Below are positions 52,724 through 61,900 of a stretch of DNA of 64,000 nt, one piece after another. The notes under the pieces were generated by a model, which saw nothing but the letters and a program-made list of their open reading frames with translations, was not told where the DNA came from and searched no databases. The position numbers and the translations under genes were made by a program. The stretch spans positions 269,924-333,923 of the forward strand of contig NZ_JAHKQE010000030.1 in assembly GCF_018860855.1 (NCBI RefSeq), read 5' to 3'. The stretch comes from Amphritea atlantica (GTDB lineage Bacteria > Pseudomonadota > Gammaproteobacteria > Pseudomonadales > Balneatricaceae). The stretch's first letter is position 1; each line of letters starts with the position of its first letter.

Positions 52724-53340
52724 TGCTTTATCTCTTGTTATCATGAGCCACGCATAAACTCGGTGACTGTCTTGTTTTAATGCTGCCCGCTACGTTGACG
52801 ACCACTCTTCGCGCCCTAGCTCGGAGTAGCCTTTACGGCGTCATTGACGATGACAGCAGCTAATGAACTTCATTCTCTATCGAATACCCCAGTGGAACAA
52901 TGATCAAAAAAGCTTATTAATTGATATAAACGGCCAGCTAAAGAAAATACGACTACTATCTTGGCGAGTATAAAAAACCTTATAGAGTGCGGGGTTGGCA
53001 CCATAACGGCGATAAATTAAGCTAAATCTCTGGCATTGGTACTTAACTGACGATAAAAAAGCGATCATCAGAAAGCTCAAGGCAATGTGAATTATTACCT
53101 TATCGGACAGATCACAAAAACCATCCTGATGGTAAAAGCCTGATTGTAGAAACCTGATTGTAAAAAATTAGCCGCACAACATGCCACTCACTGTAGTAAA
53201 GACAAAAAAGGAGCCTAAGCCCCTCGTTTATATTGAGCATCCGCTTAAACCTCAGTTAAAGCGGGTGCCCTGTGTCTCACATGAGACCTTTACTCTCGAC
53301 GTTAAATTTAGCCTTTAAATCCAGCTCTTAAACCGAGTCT
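52724..53340. other. Upstream region of the thiolase operon
   Basis: About 615 bp with no credible ORF. Contains an ~80-bp block (52861-52940) repeated upstream of the acyl-CoA ligase gene. The rest is AT-rich and unremarkable; near 53140-53155 GATTGTA is repeated in tandem. Confidence 0.55.
52861..52940. promoter_or_regulatory. Conserved upstream block, copy 1 (thiolase operon)
   Basis: Begins with the palindromic AATGAACTTCATT (52862-52874), then CTCTATCG, TGGAACAATGA and TTGATATAAACGG. The copy at 55162-55241 agrees at about 80 percent of positions, without gaps. It lies about 140 bp before the thiolase start and is the best candidate for an operator of a shared fatty-acid regulator (inference). 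Confidence 0.6.
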
Positions 53341-54975
53341 TTAAACTTGAGTACGGATCACTTTCTTATTGATCTTACCTACACTGGTTTTCGGAATATC
53401 GGCAACCACCTTGATATCACGAGGCACCGCCCATTTATTGATATGGCCACTTTCGACATATTGCTGCAGGTGTTGCTGAATCGCCGCACTATCAAGTTCT
53501 TCTCCCGCCATGGGCACCACTAAGGCATAAGGACGTTCACCCCACTTCTCATCGGGCACACCGACAACGGCAACCTCAGAGACAGCTGGGTACTGACTGA
53601 TCAGGTTTTCCAGCTCCAATGATGAGATCCACTCACCGCCGGTTTTGATCACATCTTTAATACGGTCTTTGATCTGAATAACATAATCTTTGTCGATAGA
53701 GGCCACATCACCGGTGTGCAGCCAACCGTTTTCCCAAAGCTCCTCCCCTTTGGCTTCCTCTTTGTAATAGCCTTGAGTCAACCATGGCGAGCGCACCACA
53801 ATCTCGCCCACGGCATCACCATCATGGGCAACATCGTTACCCTCAGGGTCAACAATTTTCAGATCCACTAAGCCAATCGGTACACCGGCTTTGATACGCA
53901 GTGGTATCTGATCACTCAATTCCAGTTCACGTTCAGAGGGCTTAAGGAATATAGCGCTCACCAACGGACAGGTTTCGGACATGCCGTAAGCCGTGAACAG
54001 CAAAATGCCTTGATCCACCATCTGCTGTGCCAGTGCGGGGGTCGCCGCACTGCCGCCAGTTAGCAGTTTCCAGCCGCTCATATCGGTCGCTTCAGTCTCA
54101 TCACAGTTAAGGATCATCTGCAGCACTGTCGGCACGCCGTGGGAGAAAGTGACGCCCTCTTCACGATATAAACGTAGCAGTTTATTCGGGTCGTAACGGC
54201 CGGAATACACCTGTTTAACACCCAGCATCGTCGCGATATAAGGTACGCCCCAGGCATGGACATGGAACATCGGCGTCATCGGCATATAGACATCATCGGA
54301 GCGTAGCAGCGGCTGCCCGTCAAAAGAGCCTAAGGTAGAGGCACCGTTCAGGGTGTGCAGCACCAGTTGTCGATGGCTGAAATACACCCCTTTCGGATTT
54401 CCCGTGGTGCCGGTGGTATAGAACAGTGTGGCAATCGAGTTCTCATCAAAATCGGGGAAATCATATTCATCAGAGGCGGCCGCGAGTAACGTTTCATACT
54501 CTCCGACTGTGTTGAGGTTCGTCGGCGAAGGTAGTTGATCGTCGCTCAGGCGGATATAGCCACGCACACTGGGTAATTGATCGGCTAGCTGCTCAGCAAT
54601 GACGGTGAAATCATCATGCAGCAATACTAGATTATCTTCCGCATGCCCCATGGTGTAACCGATCTGGTCGACACTCAGGCGAATATTCACGTGGTGCAAA
54701 ACTGCGCCGATCATCGGCACGGCGAAGTAACTTTCCAAATAGCGGTGGCTGTCCCAGTCCATCACCGCAACCGTGTCTCCCGCTTTAACGCCGGCTTCGG
54801 TAAGCACATTGGCCAGTTTACAGATACGCTTATAGAGGGTGCGGTAGTCATAGCGAATCACATCACTGTAGACGATCTCATTGTCCGGTTGAAAGCGCAT
54901 GCCGGACAGCAGGCTTTTGATCAGTAGAGGGAAGTCGTGCGCATTATCTGCAGGTTTAATTATTTTTGTTTGCAT
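53341..54975 (-). CDS. Fatty acyl-CoA ligase (medium/long-chain, AlkK-like)
   Basis: A 544-residue AMP-forming acyl-CoA synthetase that activates fatty acids for beta-oxidation. It has the P-loop-like TLFYTTGTTGNPKGV, the YGMSET motif, the adenylate-binding GWLHTGD, and the hinge/lysine region KDRIKDVIKTGGEWIS with the C-terminal catalytic K near GKINKKVIR. The start is ATG 54975 (MQTK), preceded by AAGGTGA six nt upstream; the frame opens at a TTG 54999. It resembles AlkK-type medium-chain ligases. A broken copy of its 5' end lies 0.5 kb upstream. It probably works with the fadB/fadA pair downstream, transcribed in the same direction. Confidence 0.92.
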   Translation of the reverse strand: MQTKIIKPADNAHDFPLLIKSLLSGMRFQPDNEIVYSDVIRYDYRTLYKRICKLANVLTEAGVKAGDTVAVMDWDSHRYLESYFAVPMIGAVLHHVNIRLSVDQIGYTMGHAEDNLVLLHDDFTVIAEQLADQLPSVRGYIRLSDDQLPSPTNLNTVGEYETLLAAASDEYDFPDFDENSIATLFYTTGTTGNPKGVYFSHRQLVLHTLNGASTLGSFDGQPLLRSDDVYMPMTPMFHVHAWGVPYIATMLGVKQVYSGRYDPNKLLRLYREEGVTFSHGVPTVLQMILNCDETEATDMSGWKLLTGGSAATPALAQQMVDQGILLFTAYGMSETCPLVSAIFLKPSERELELSDQIPLRIKAGVPIGLVDLKIVDPEGNDVAHDGDAVGEIVVRSPWLTQGYYKEEAKGEELWENGWLHTGDVASIDKDYVIQIKDRIKDVIKTGGEWISSLELENLISQYPAVSEVAVVGVPDEKWGERPYALVVPMAGEELDSAAIQQHLQQYVESGHINKWAVPRDIKVVADIPKTSVGKINKKVIRTQV

Positions 54976-55441
54976 GCTATTCACCTTAAAGGTTTTCAAT
55001 ATTGTCCGGTGTCACGTTCAGTCGATTAACCGCTCGGCTTATCGATTGCTGCCCGTGTACCGCCTATCACTTTATATTTGTCTAAAGAATTCCTTCTAAT
55101 AAAACGGTCACTGCTATTGAGCAACTAGGATTACGCCGCTGTATCTCTTTGCAGCACATATTAATGAGATTCATTCTCTATCGGATAGACAGGTGGAACA
55201 ATGACAAAAAAAGATCATTATTTGATATAAACGGACATCTACCGATAAAAACAACACCTTAGTGTCATATACAAAAAATCCTGACAATATCTATTATTGG
55301 GCTTTATGACATATAGGGTTAGCCTATATATCTAAGTCACAACTTCCGATTTTTGGTTATATCAATCTATTAAAAAGCAATATCACTACAAATTATATTG
55401 CTTTATCGGACAGGCTGATCGATTGACAGGATAAAATACGC
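54976..55441. other. Upstream region of the acyl-CoA ligase
   Basis: About 465 bp without an ORF, containing copy 2 of the conserved block (55162-55241) and further AT-rich sequence. Promoter of the ligase expected here. Confidence 0.5.
55162..55241. promoter_or_regulatory. Conserved upstream block, copy 2 (acyl-CoA ligase)
   Basis: Palindromic AATGAGATTCATT (55163-55175) followed by CTCTATCG, TGGAACAATGA and TTGATATAAACGG. It is the partner of 52861-52940 in the same orientation and lies about 190 bp before the ligase start. A shared operator for beta-oxidation control is inferred. Confidence 0.6.
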
Positions 55442-55622
55442 AGAATTTAGCGTGCGATGCGCTTATAGAGGTACGCTAGTCATAACGAATCACATCGCTG
55501 TAGACGATCTCATTGTCAGGCTGAAAGCGCTTACCGGATAACAGCAGGCTTTTGATTAATAGAGGGAAGTCGTGTGTATTGGCTGCAGGTTTAATTATTT
55601 TTGTTTGCATGGATTCACCTTG
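55442..55622 (-). pseudogene. Remnant of a second acyl-CoA ligase gene (5' end)
   Basis: From ATG 55610 leftwards the sequence encodes MQTKIIKPAANTHDFPLL, continuing to VYSDVIRYD over 45 codons, then TAG. The functional ligase begins MQTKIIKPADNAHDFPLL; the remnant is nearly identical apart from an extra Leu and a few changes. DNA similarity continues past the stop for ~20 bp and then ends. The ribosome site before the remnant ATG also survives (AAGGTGAATCC). It is a fragment of a tandem duplication or the scar of a deletion between copies. Confidence 0.85.
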
Positions 55623-55924
55623 AGGTTATGAATGTTCTGCCGAGGGTTGATGGACACAAGCCGCGTTTCCAAACCCACTCTTCAGATAACAAAATAGCAA
55701 TCTGTTTAATTCATTGAGACATAAATTACAGCGTTATACCGAAGCAGACAACCGCCATTCATCTTAGACAAACATTAAAACCTTCGATATCCAATCACGG
55801 CTAGGCTGCAACACTGCTATTTGTGCAGGCTCTCCTTTTAATAACGGCAAGTAGAGCAATAAGGCGCTTTAAACTGCCATCAAGTTATGCAACCATGCGC
55901 CGGTAACTATTTTAAGGAATCGAT
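55623..55924. other. Non-coding gap before the M50 metalloprotease
   Basis: About 300 bp without a gene, between the ligase remnant (minus) and the metalloprotease (plus). It should hold the metalloprotease promoter. Nothing distinctive was recognised. Confidence 0.4.
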
Positions 55925-57013
55925 GTGGAACTACTTAATCTTGATTGTCAGGGCCATAGCTTGCGGCTTGAAGGCTCAATGGCGGGCTGGCAGCTGCTGT
56001 ATTGGAACAATACCCCGGTATCCCGACGCGATGCGGCTGGCGATTTTGATGGTATCAGTGAACATCAGTTTGAGCTGCAAAACCAACAGGGTGAAACAGT
56101 GCTATGTCGATTAGAGACCGAGGCACAGTGGGATCCAGTGCATATCAGTTACCGTTTTTATATGGCCGATAAACTGGTTACCCGCGGTGAGCATGGCCGC
56201 GAAGAGATGGAAAAGCAGGTGCCGCAAGCGCCAATACGCCAAGAAAAACGCGCCTTCAGTATTATTGGGCTTGGTGCCCTAGGGCTAAAACTGCTAAAAA
56301 GCGCCAAGATCATAAAGGTTGTCATGGCCGGTGCTAGTTTGGCAGCGTATTCTTGGTTTTTCTCCCTGCCCTTTGCTCTGGCGCTTATTTTCTGTCTTGT
56401 GGTGCATGAATATGGCCATATTCGGGCCATGAAGCACTTTGGTATGAAAACCAAAGGGATCTATCTCATTCCATTCGTTGGCGGTCTGGCGCTGAGTGAT
56501 GCTCGCATCAATACCCGCTGGCAAGATGTCTGCATTTCAATGATGGGGCCGTTTTTTGGCTTTGCGCTATCACTGCTTAGCCTAGTGGCTTATTGGCTGA
56601 CCGGCTCAATCTTTTTTGCCGGTTTGAGTGCTTTCAATGCCCTGCTGAACCTGTTTAATCTATTACCTATTTTGCCTCTCGACGGCGGCCATATTCTAAA
56701 GAGTATCGCCTTCTCTATGAATTCACTGCTTGGACTACTGCTTTGCGGAGCGGCTGCCGCAGGCGGCATCTGGCTCAGTTATCACTTTGGTTTAGCGCTG
56801 CTGGGCTTTTTGTTGATTATCGGTAGTGTCGAGGTGTTTTTTGAGTGGCGTGGACGACATCATAGTCTGCTATTGCCGTTAGACCGTTATGGTCAAGCGG
56901 TGTCCGCACTGTGGTATATCTTTACCGTGGGCGGCTTGGTGGCGATCATCTGGTATTTTCACGGCATGGGCGATGCACTGCTGGGGCTTCCACTTAAGAT
57001 ATTGCAAAGCTAA
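55925..57013 (+). CDS. M50 family (site-2 type) zinc metalloprotease
   Basis: A 362-residue intramembrane protease homolog. A soluble N-terminal domain of ~110 residues precedes about six membrane helices. The zinc site is HEYGH (H161, E162, H165) within a membrane segment, and the third ligand is D253 in NLLPILPLDGGHIL, both as in S2P/SpoIVFB-type enzymes. The start is GTG 55925, with AAGGA eight nt upstream. No PDZ domain is present, so it is not RseP. The substrate is unknown. The next gene, 46 bp downstream, encodes a 56-residue lysine-rich protein and may be coupled. Confidence 0.88.
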   Translation: MELLNLDCQGHSLRLEGSMAGWQLLYWNNTPVSRRDAAGDFDGISEHQFELQNQQGETVLCRLETEAQWDPVHISYRFYMADKLVTRGEHGREEMEKQVPQAPIRQEKRAFSIIGLGALGLKLLKSAKIIKVVMAGASLAAYSWFFSLPFALALIFCLVVHEYGHIRAMKHFGMKTKGIYLIPFVGGLALSDARINTRWQDVCISMMGPFFGFALSLLSLVAYWLTGSIFFAGLSAFNALLNLFNLLPILPLDGGHILKSIAFSMNSLLGLLLCGAAAAGGIWLSYHFGLALLGFLLIIGSVEVFFEWRGRHHSLLLPLDRYGQAVSALWYIFTVGGLVAIIWYFHGMGDALLGLPLKILQS

Positions 57014-57059
57014 ACTGCAGTAACACTTCCAACATAGCTGCCAATAAAGAGTCGTGGAT

Positions 57060-57230
57060 ATGAGCGATAAAGTAGTCGATATCAATAGTAAACGGGACGA
57101 TCTGCGTCATAAACGCAAAGAAAAGCAGTTGAAGGATATGAAAAATAAGTTTGAAAAAGCACTGCCCACTGAAGAGCATGATCCGAAAAAGAAGCTATTG
57201 AATCTCTTTAAAAAGAAACCGAAAAAGTAA
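57060..57230 (+). CDS. Small lysine-rich protein after the metalloprotease gene
   Basis: A 56-residue protein starting MSDKVVDINSKRDDLRHK and ending LLNLFKKKPKK. It is strongly basic and helical, with no membrane segment. It is easily missed because of its length. The context supports it: 46 bp after the M50 gene, same strand, ATG with GTGG-type purines just before it, and a perfect hairpin 23 bp after the stop. The function is unknown; a nucleic-acid- or membrane-surface-binding peptide or a protease regulator are possibilities by inference. Confidence 0.65.
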   Translation: MSDKVVDINSKRDDLRHKRKEKQLKDMKNKFEKALPTEEHDPKKKLLNLFKKKPKK

Positions 57231-57252
57231 ACTAAGTTAAGCAGCTTAGCCC

Positions 57253-57288
57253 ATCAACCCAAGACAAACCTTACTGTCTTGGGTTGAT
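57253..57288. terminator. Strong hairpin terminator between convergent genes
   Basis: ATCAACCCAAGACA and TGTCTTGGGTTGAT form a 14-bp perfect stem with an 8-nt loop. T's on either side are few, so termination may need help. It lies between the small lysine-rich gene and the fumarylacetoacetase gene. Confidence 0.7.
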
Positions 57289-57342
57289 ATGTTACCGCCC
57301 TACCCTGTGCCTTCACGGCCTCGGATTTGAGCACAATAAGCG

Positions 57343-58653
57343 TTAGGCTTTAGCCGGCAACACGGTGCTAGCAACCTCACCAAAGCCAATACGGACACCA
57401 TCAGGCTGTTGACAGTAACCGCGCATCACCACCGTATCACCGTCTTCTAAGAAGGTACGCTGTTCACCGTTGGGTAAACTAATCGCTTCCTTACCGCCAC
57501 GACTCAGCTCTAGCAAAGAGCCACCCTGTGTATGCTCTGGACCTGACTGTGTACCCGAACCAAAGAAGTCTCCCGGGCGCAGATTACAGCCATTGACCGT
57601 GTGGTGTGCCACCATCTGTGCAACCGTCCAGTAAGAATAAACAAAGTTCGACGCAGATAACGACGCCGGCGCTTGATGCTGGTTACGCATCTGTTCGGTT
57701 TGTAACAGCACCTCCAGCTTAATGTCCAAGGCACCTTGCTGAGTATTTTTCCCTGAAGCGAGATACGGCAGTGGCTGAGGGTCTGCCGCATCGCGCTTAA
57801 ATTCAGTACGATAAGGCAGCAGCGCTTCATTAGTCACAATCCAAGGAGAGACTGTAGAAGCAAAGTTTTTCGCCAGGAAAGGCCCTAGCGGCTGATATTC
57901 CCAAGCCTGTATATCGCGGGCAGACCAGTCATTAAACAGACAGTAACCGAACACATGTTGGTCGGTATCATCGAGATCAATAGGCTCGCCTAACGCATTG
58001 CCCTTGCCGATATAGATACCCACTTCTAGCTCATAGTCCAATCGTTTACAGGCATTCAGGCTCGGCGCTTCAGCGTCCGGTGCTTTGGTTTGTCCTTGAG
58101 GGCGACGGAAAGTCTGACCCGACACATCGATCGAAGAGCTACGGCCATGATAGCCAATCGGCACCCATTTATAGTTTGGTAGCAACGGGTTATCTGGGCG
58201 GAACAAACTACCTACGCGAGTAGCATGAAAGACAGAGGTATAAAAGTCGGTGTAATCGCCGATCTGACAGGGCAAGCTATATTCAACGTCGGCTTGAGCA
58301 ATCAAGCTCGATTCTAAACCCCCCTGCTCCGCGGCACCTTCACGCAGCGCCCGAGACAACGCTAATCGTAATGCCGACCATACCGGTGCGCCTAATGACA
58401 TAAAGTGGTTCAAGGTTGGCGCAGCACAGGCTGCTACGCCAAGCGCCGCATCACCTGAGAACACACCATTGACGGCAGCCAGATCCAATACCTGATCACC
58501 AATGGCGACACCGCCCCGAAAGGCTTCATCACTGTCTTTGCGTCTAAACTCAGCAAAGGGTAAGTTTTGAATCGGAAAATCAGCGCTAACGTGATTAGCT
58601 GAGCTAACCCAGCTACGTAGGTTAGGGTTATGTGTTTCATTCAATACAGGCAT
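57343..58653 (-). CDS. fahA: Fumarylacetoacetase
   Basis: A 436-residue enzyme hydrolysing fumarylacetoacetate to fumarate and acetoacetate, the last step of tyrosine/homogentisate breakdown. It has an N-terminal SH3-like domain (NLPFAEFRRKDSDE, GVAIGDQVLDL) and a catalytic FAH barrel with metal-binding DFYTSVFHATRVG, PIGYHGRSSSIDVSG, the acidic E in LDYELEVGIYIGKGN, and FNDWSARDIQAWEYQPLGPFLAKNF. The partners hmgA and maiA are not beside it within the window. The family-typical length and motifs make this secure. It is a single-gene unit. Confidence 0.95.
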   Translation of the reverse strand: MPVLNETHNPNLRSWVSSANHVSADFPIQNLPFAEFRRKDSDEAFRGGVAIGDQVLDLAAVNGVFSGDAALGVAACAAPTLNHFMSLGAPVWSALRLALSRALREGAAEQGGLESSLIAQADVEYSLPCQIGDYTDFYTSVFHATRVGSLFRPDNPLLPNYKWVPIGYHGRSSSIDVSGQTFRRPQGQTKAPDAEAPSLNACKRLDYELEVGIYIGKGNALGEPIDLDDTDQHVFGYCLFNDWSARDIQAWEYQPLGPFLAKNFASTVSPWIVTNEALLPYRTEFKRDAADPQPLPYLASGKNTQQGALDIKLEVLLQTEQMRNQHQAPASLSASNFVYSYWTVAQMVAHHTVNGCNLRPGDFFGSGTQSGPEHTQGGSLLELSRGGKEAISLPNGEQRTFLEDGDTVVMRGYCQQPDGVRIGFGEVASTVLPAKA

Positions 58654-58984
58654 AGTTCACTCGCAGCTATTCATAATCATCAGAGGCGCTGTTACGTAAG
58701 CACAACAAAGATCTGATGTGATTTTTTATTATCTACCGGTACGGTAACAGAAGCGCGACGGGCTTCAAGGCACAAGGGATAAATACATTATTTCCAATGA
58801 GTAAACAATGATTTAAGATTCCCCGAAATGGCAACTTTGCCTCAACTAATGACCCTATCTTATGGTAGGTTAATGACTTCACATGTTTCCTCTATCAGGA
58901 TTGCACTATCAAGCAATTGATGTCCGCTAACATTATCCCGAATAAGCGGTATCGCAAGGATGCGGGAATAAGGATTAAGTCAAT
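58654..58984. other. Non-coding gap
   Basis: About 330 bp separating divergent fahA and the GGDEF-EAL gene; it holds both promoters. No ORF or clear operator was recognised. Confidence 0.4.
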
Positions 58985-61900
58985 ATGCCAGAATCAGTTG
59001 TTACGCTTAATAGCATCTGTAGTATCGAGGTTTTATACGCTAACCCTACCGATACTGTCGTCAGTGTGTTACACCGAATGCGCAAATCTGATGTCAGCTC
59101 AATGGTTATCATTGACGCTGAAGAGCCGGTAGGCATTATTACCGAAAAAGATATCCTCCGACTGGTTAGCCTAGGTGATCGAGATCTCGGCCAGATGACC
59201 GCGGCCCAAGTGATGACGTCGCCGGTTAAAACGCTACCCTGTGATTGCGAATTCCAGCAGGCCTATGAACTGATGCAACGGGAGAACCTGCGCCATATTG
59301 TAGTGACTAACCCAAACGGAAGCTTGAAAGGCATCGCAACCGAAACGGATTTCGTGCAGCATCTCGGGTTTGAATATCTAGCTCAAATAAAACATGTCGA
59401 CGCCGTGATGGAACGGGTGATTCTGTTTATTTCACCGACGGCTAGCTTACGACAAGCCTTCGCCCTGATGAATGAAAAGAAGACCAGCAGTATCGTGATT
59501 GGTGAGGGTCACCGTGCAGATGGCATATTGACGGAACGGGATGTTGTCCGCCTGATCGATGATAAAGTTGACTTGAACAACACCCCTGTCAGTCAATATA
59601 TGAGTAGCCCGGTTGAAACTGTGCGCGCGGATGCCTCTTTGTTAGACGCCCGCAAAATTATGCAGACCAAAAGCGTGCGCCGTTTATTGGTCAGCGATAA
59701 CGACAATCGTATTGTCGGGCTGCTAACCCGTCAGCATCTTGCCGACCGGCTACAGAATCACTTTATTAACACCATGCGTAACGCGCTAGACAGCCTCAAC
59801 CAACAACTGCTGATTAGCAAACATAAAGCGGATCATTATCACGGTTTTTTTGAAAGCTCCCCGCTGGCCTATCAATCACTAGATGCCTACGGCAATCTAA
59901 TTGAAGTTAATGCCTGCTGGCGAGCGATGACCGGTTATAACGAAGTTGATGTCATCGGCAAACCCTTCAGCAATCTATTGGAAGATGGGCAAGAGGCACA
60001 ATTCAAACTCGGTTTTGCTCAGCTTAAACAGACGGGTCAAATTAAAAATATACATTACCGGATTTTAAGCAAAAGCGGCCACCGGCTTGATATTCATCTT
60101 GATGGTCGAGCGATCTATGATAACGAGCAGCGGTTTCTACAGACCCATTGTTTGCTCACCAACCTGACTGAAAAGCATAAAATCGATTCACAACTGCAGA
60201 TGTTTCGCGAACTGGTTGATCGCAGTAACGATGCCCTCTTTATTATCGAATCACAAACTGCCCGTATAATCGATCTCAATCAGGCCAGTTGTCACTATTT
60301 AGGCTATAGCCGAGAACAGCTACTCGGCACCCAAGTTACCGCTTTCAGTGATTGTCATAAGGATTTAGACAGTTGGAAAGCCATCCTGAAAATCATTAAA
60401 TCGAGCAATAAAGGCAGCGTTTTTGAATCGGTACATATCACCGCAGATGGACTTAAAATACCGGTTGAAATTAGCTCTATCCTGCTCGATGCCGATGGCC
60501 GAGAAGTGGTACTGTCAACCGTTAGGGACATAACCGAACGCAAGCAAGCGGAACAGAAATCCCGTCAAGAGAGTGACTTTCTACAGGCAGTGCTCGATTG
60601 TATTGGCGATCCGGTGATGGTTATTGATAAGCATTATCGCGTCGTTAAATCAAACCGGGCCGCCGACGATTACTATTACCACTGCCTGCAACAGGATGAT
60701 AAACCCTGTTATGCCAGCGTTCAAAATAGCGGTAGCCCCTGTCAAATTTGTCCGTTAAAAGATGTCATGGAAAGTCGCCACCCAACCACACGTATACATG
60801 AACACAAAATGAAGGGAGGCGAAATTCGCACCTTCGAGTTGATGGCCAGCCCGCTTTACGATGCAGAGGGGCAGGTGACCGGTTTGGTTGAATCTAGCCG
60901 AGATATTACCGACCATATTGTCATTCAAAAATCATTGCAGGAAAAAGAGAAAAGTCTCGACTTTCTCGCCCACCACGATCCATTAACGAGACTCCCTAAC
61001 CGCTTACTCTTCGGTGATCGATTAAAACAGGCATTGCTGCATGCCAAACGCAGTCAAAAAGTGATTGGCTTGCTGTTTATTGATTTAGATGAATTTAAAG
61101 AGATTAATGATAGTTTTGGTCATAACCTCGGAGACCGGCTACTCATCAAGGTATCTGAACGGCTAAAACATCATGTCCGTGATTACGATACCATCTCCCG
61201 CCTAGGAGGCGATGAATTCACCATTATTATCGAAGATATTCAGCAACCTGAAGATGCTAGTCTGATTGCACAAAACCTACTCATCGCCTTCGATGAACCG
61301 ATTATTCTAGATGAACAGCAGCTTCATATCAGCCTTAGCATTGGTATCAGCCTCTTCCCTAATGACGCTACTCAGCCAGAAGATTTAATCCGCAATGCGG
61401 ACACCGCAATGTATCGCGCTAAAGCGGCGGGTAAAAACCGTTATGAGTTTTATACTCAAGAGATGACCGATCAGGCATTTGAACGGATCTTGATGGTAGG
61501 TGCGATGCGCAACGCCATCGAACATGAGCAGTTTGTCTTGCATTATCAGCCCCAAATCGATATCTCGGATAACCGTATTATTGGTGCAGAAGCATTGATT
61601 CGCTGGAAAGATCCGCAGTTAGGCATCATCCCTCCCGATCGTTTTATCCCTCTCGCCGAAAAAACCGGCATGATTAAGATGATCGACTATTGGGTGCTAG
61701 ATACGGTGTGTCGTAATATTCGCGAATGGCAAAGCGCGGGTTATCAGGTGCCAAGAATATCGGTCAACGTGTCAGCGCGTCACTTTGGTAGCAACACACT
61801 GGCGACCCAGGTTGCCACTATACTCGAACGTAATCAATGCAGTAGTGAAATGATTGAGCTTGAAATCACCGAAGGCGTGATTCTGAATAACCCCACTCGG

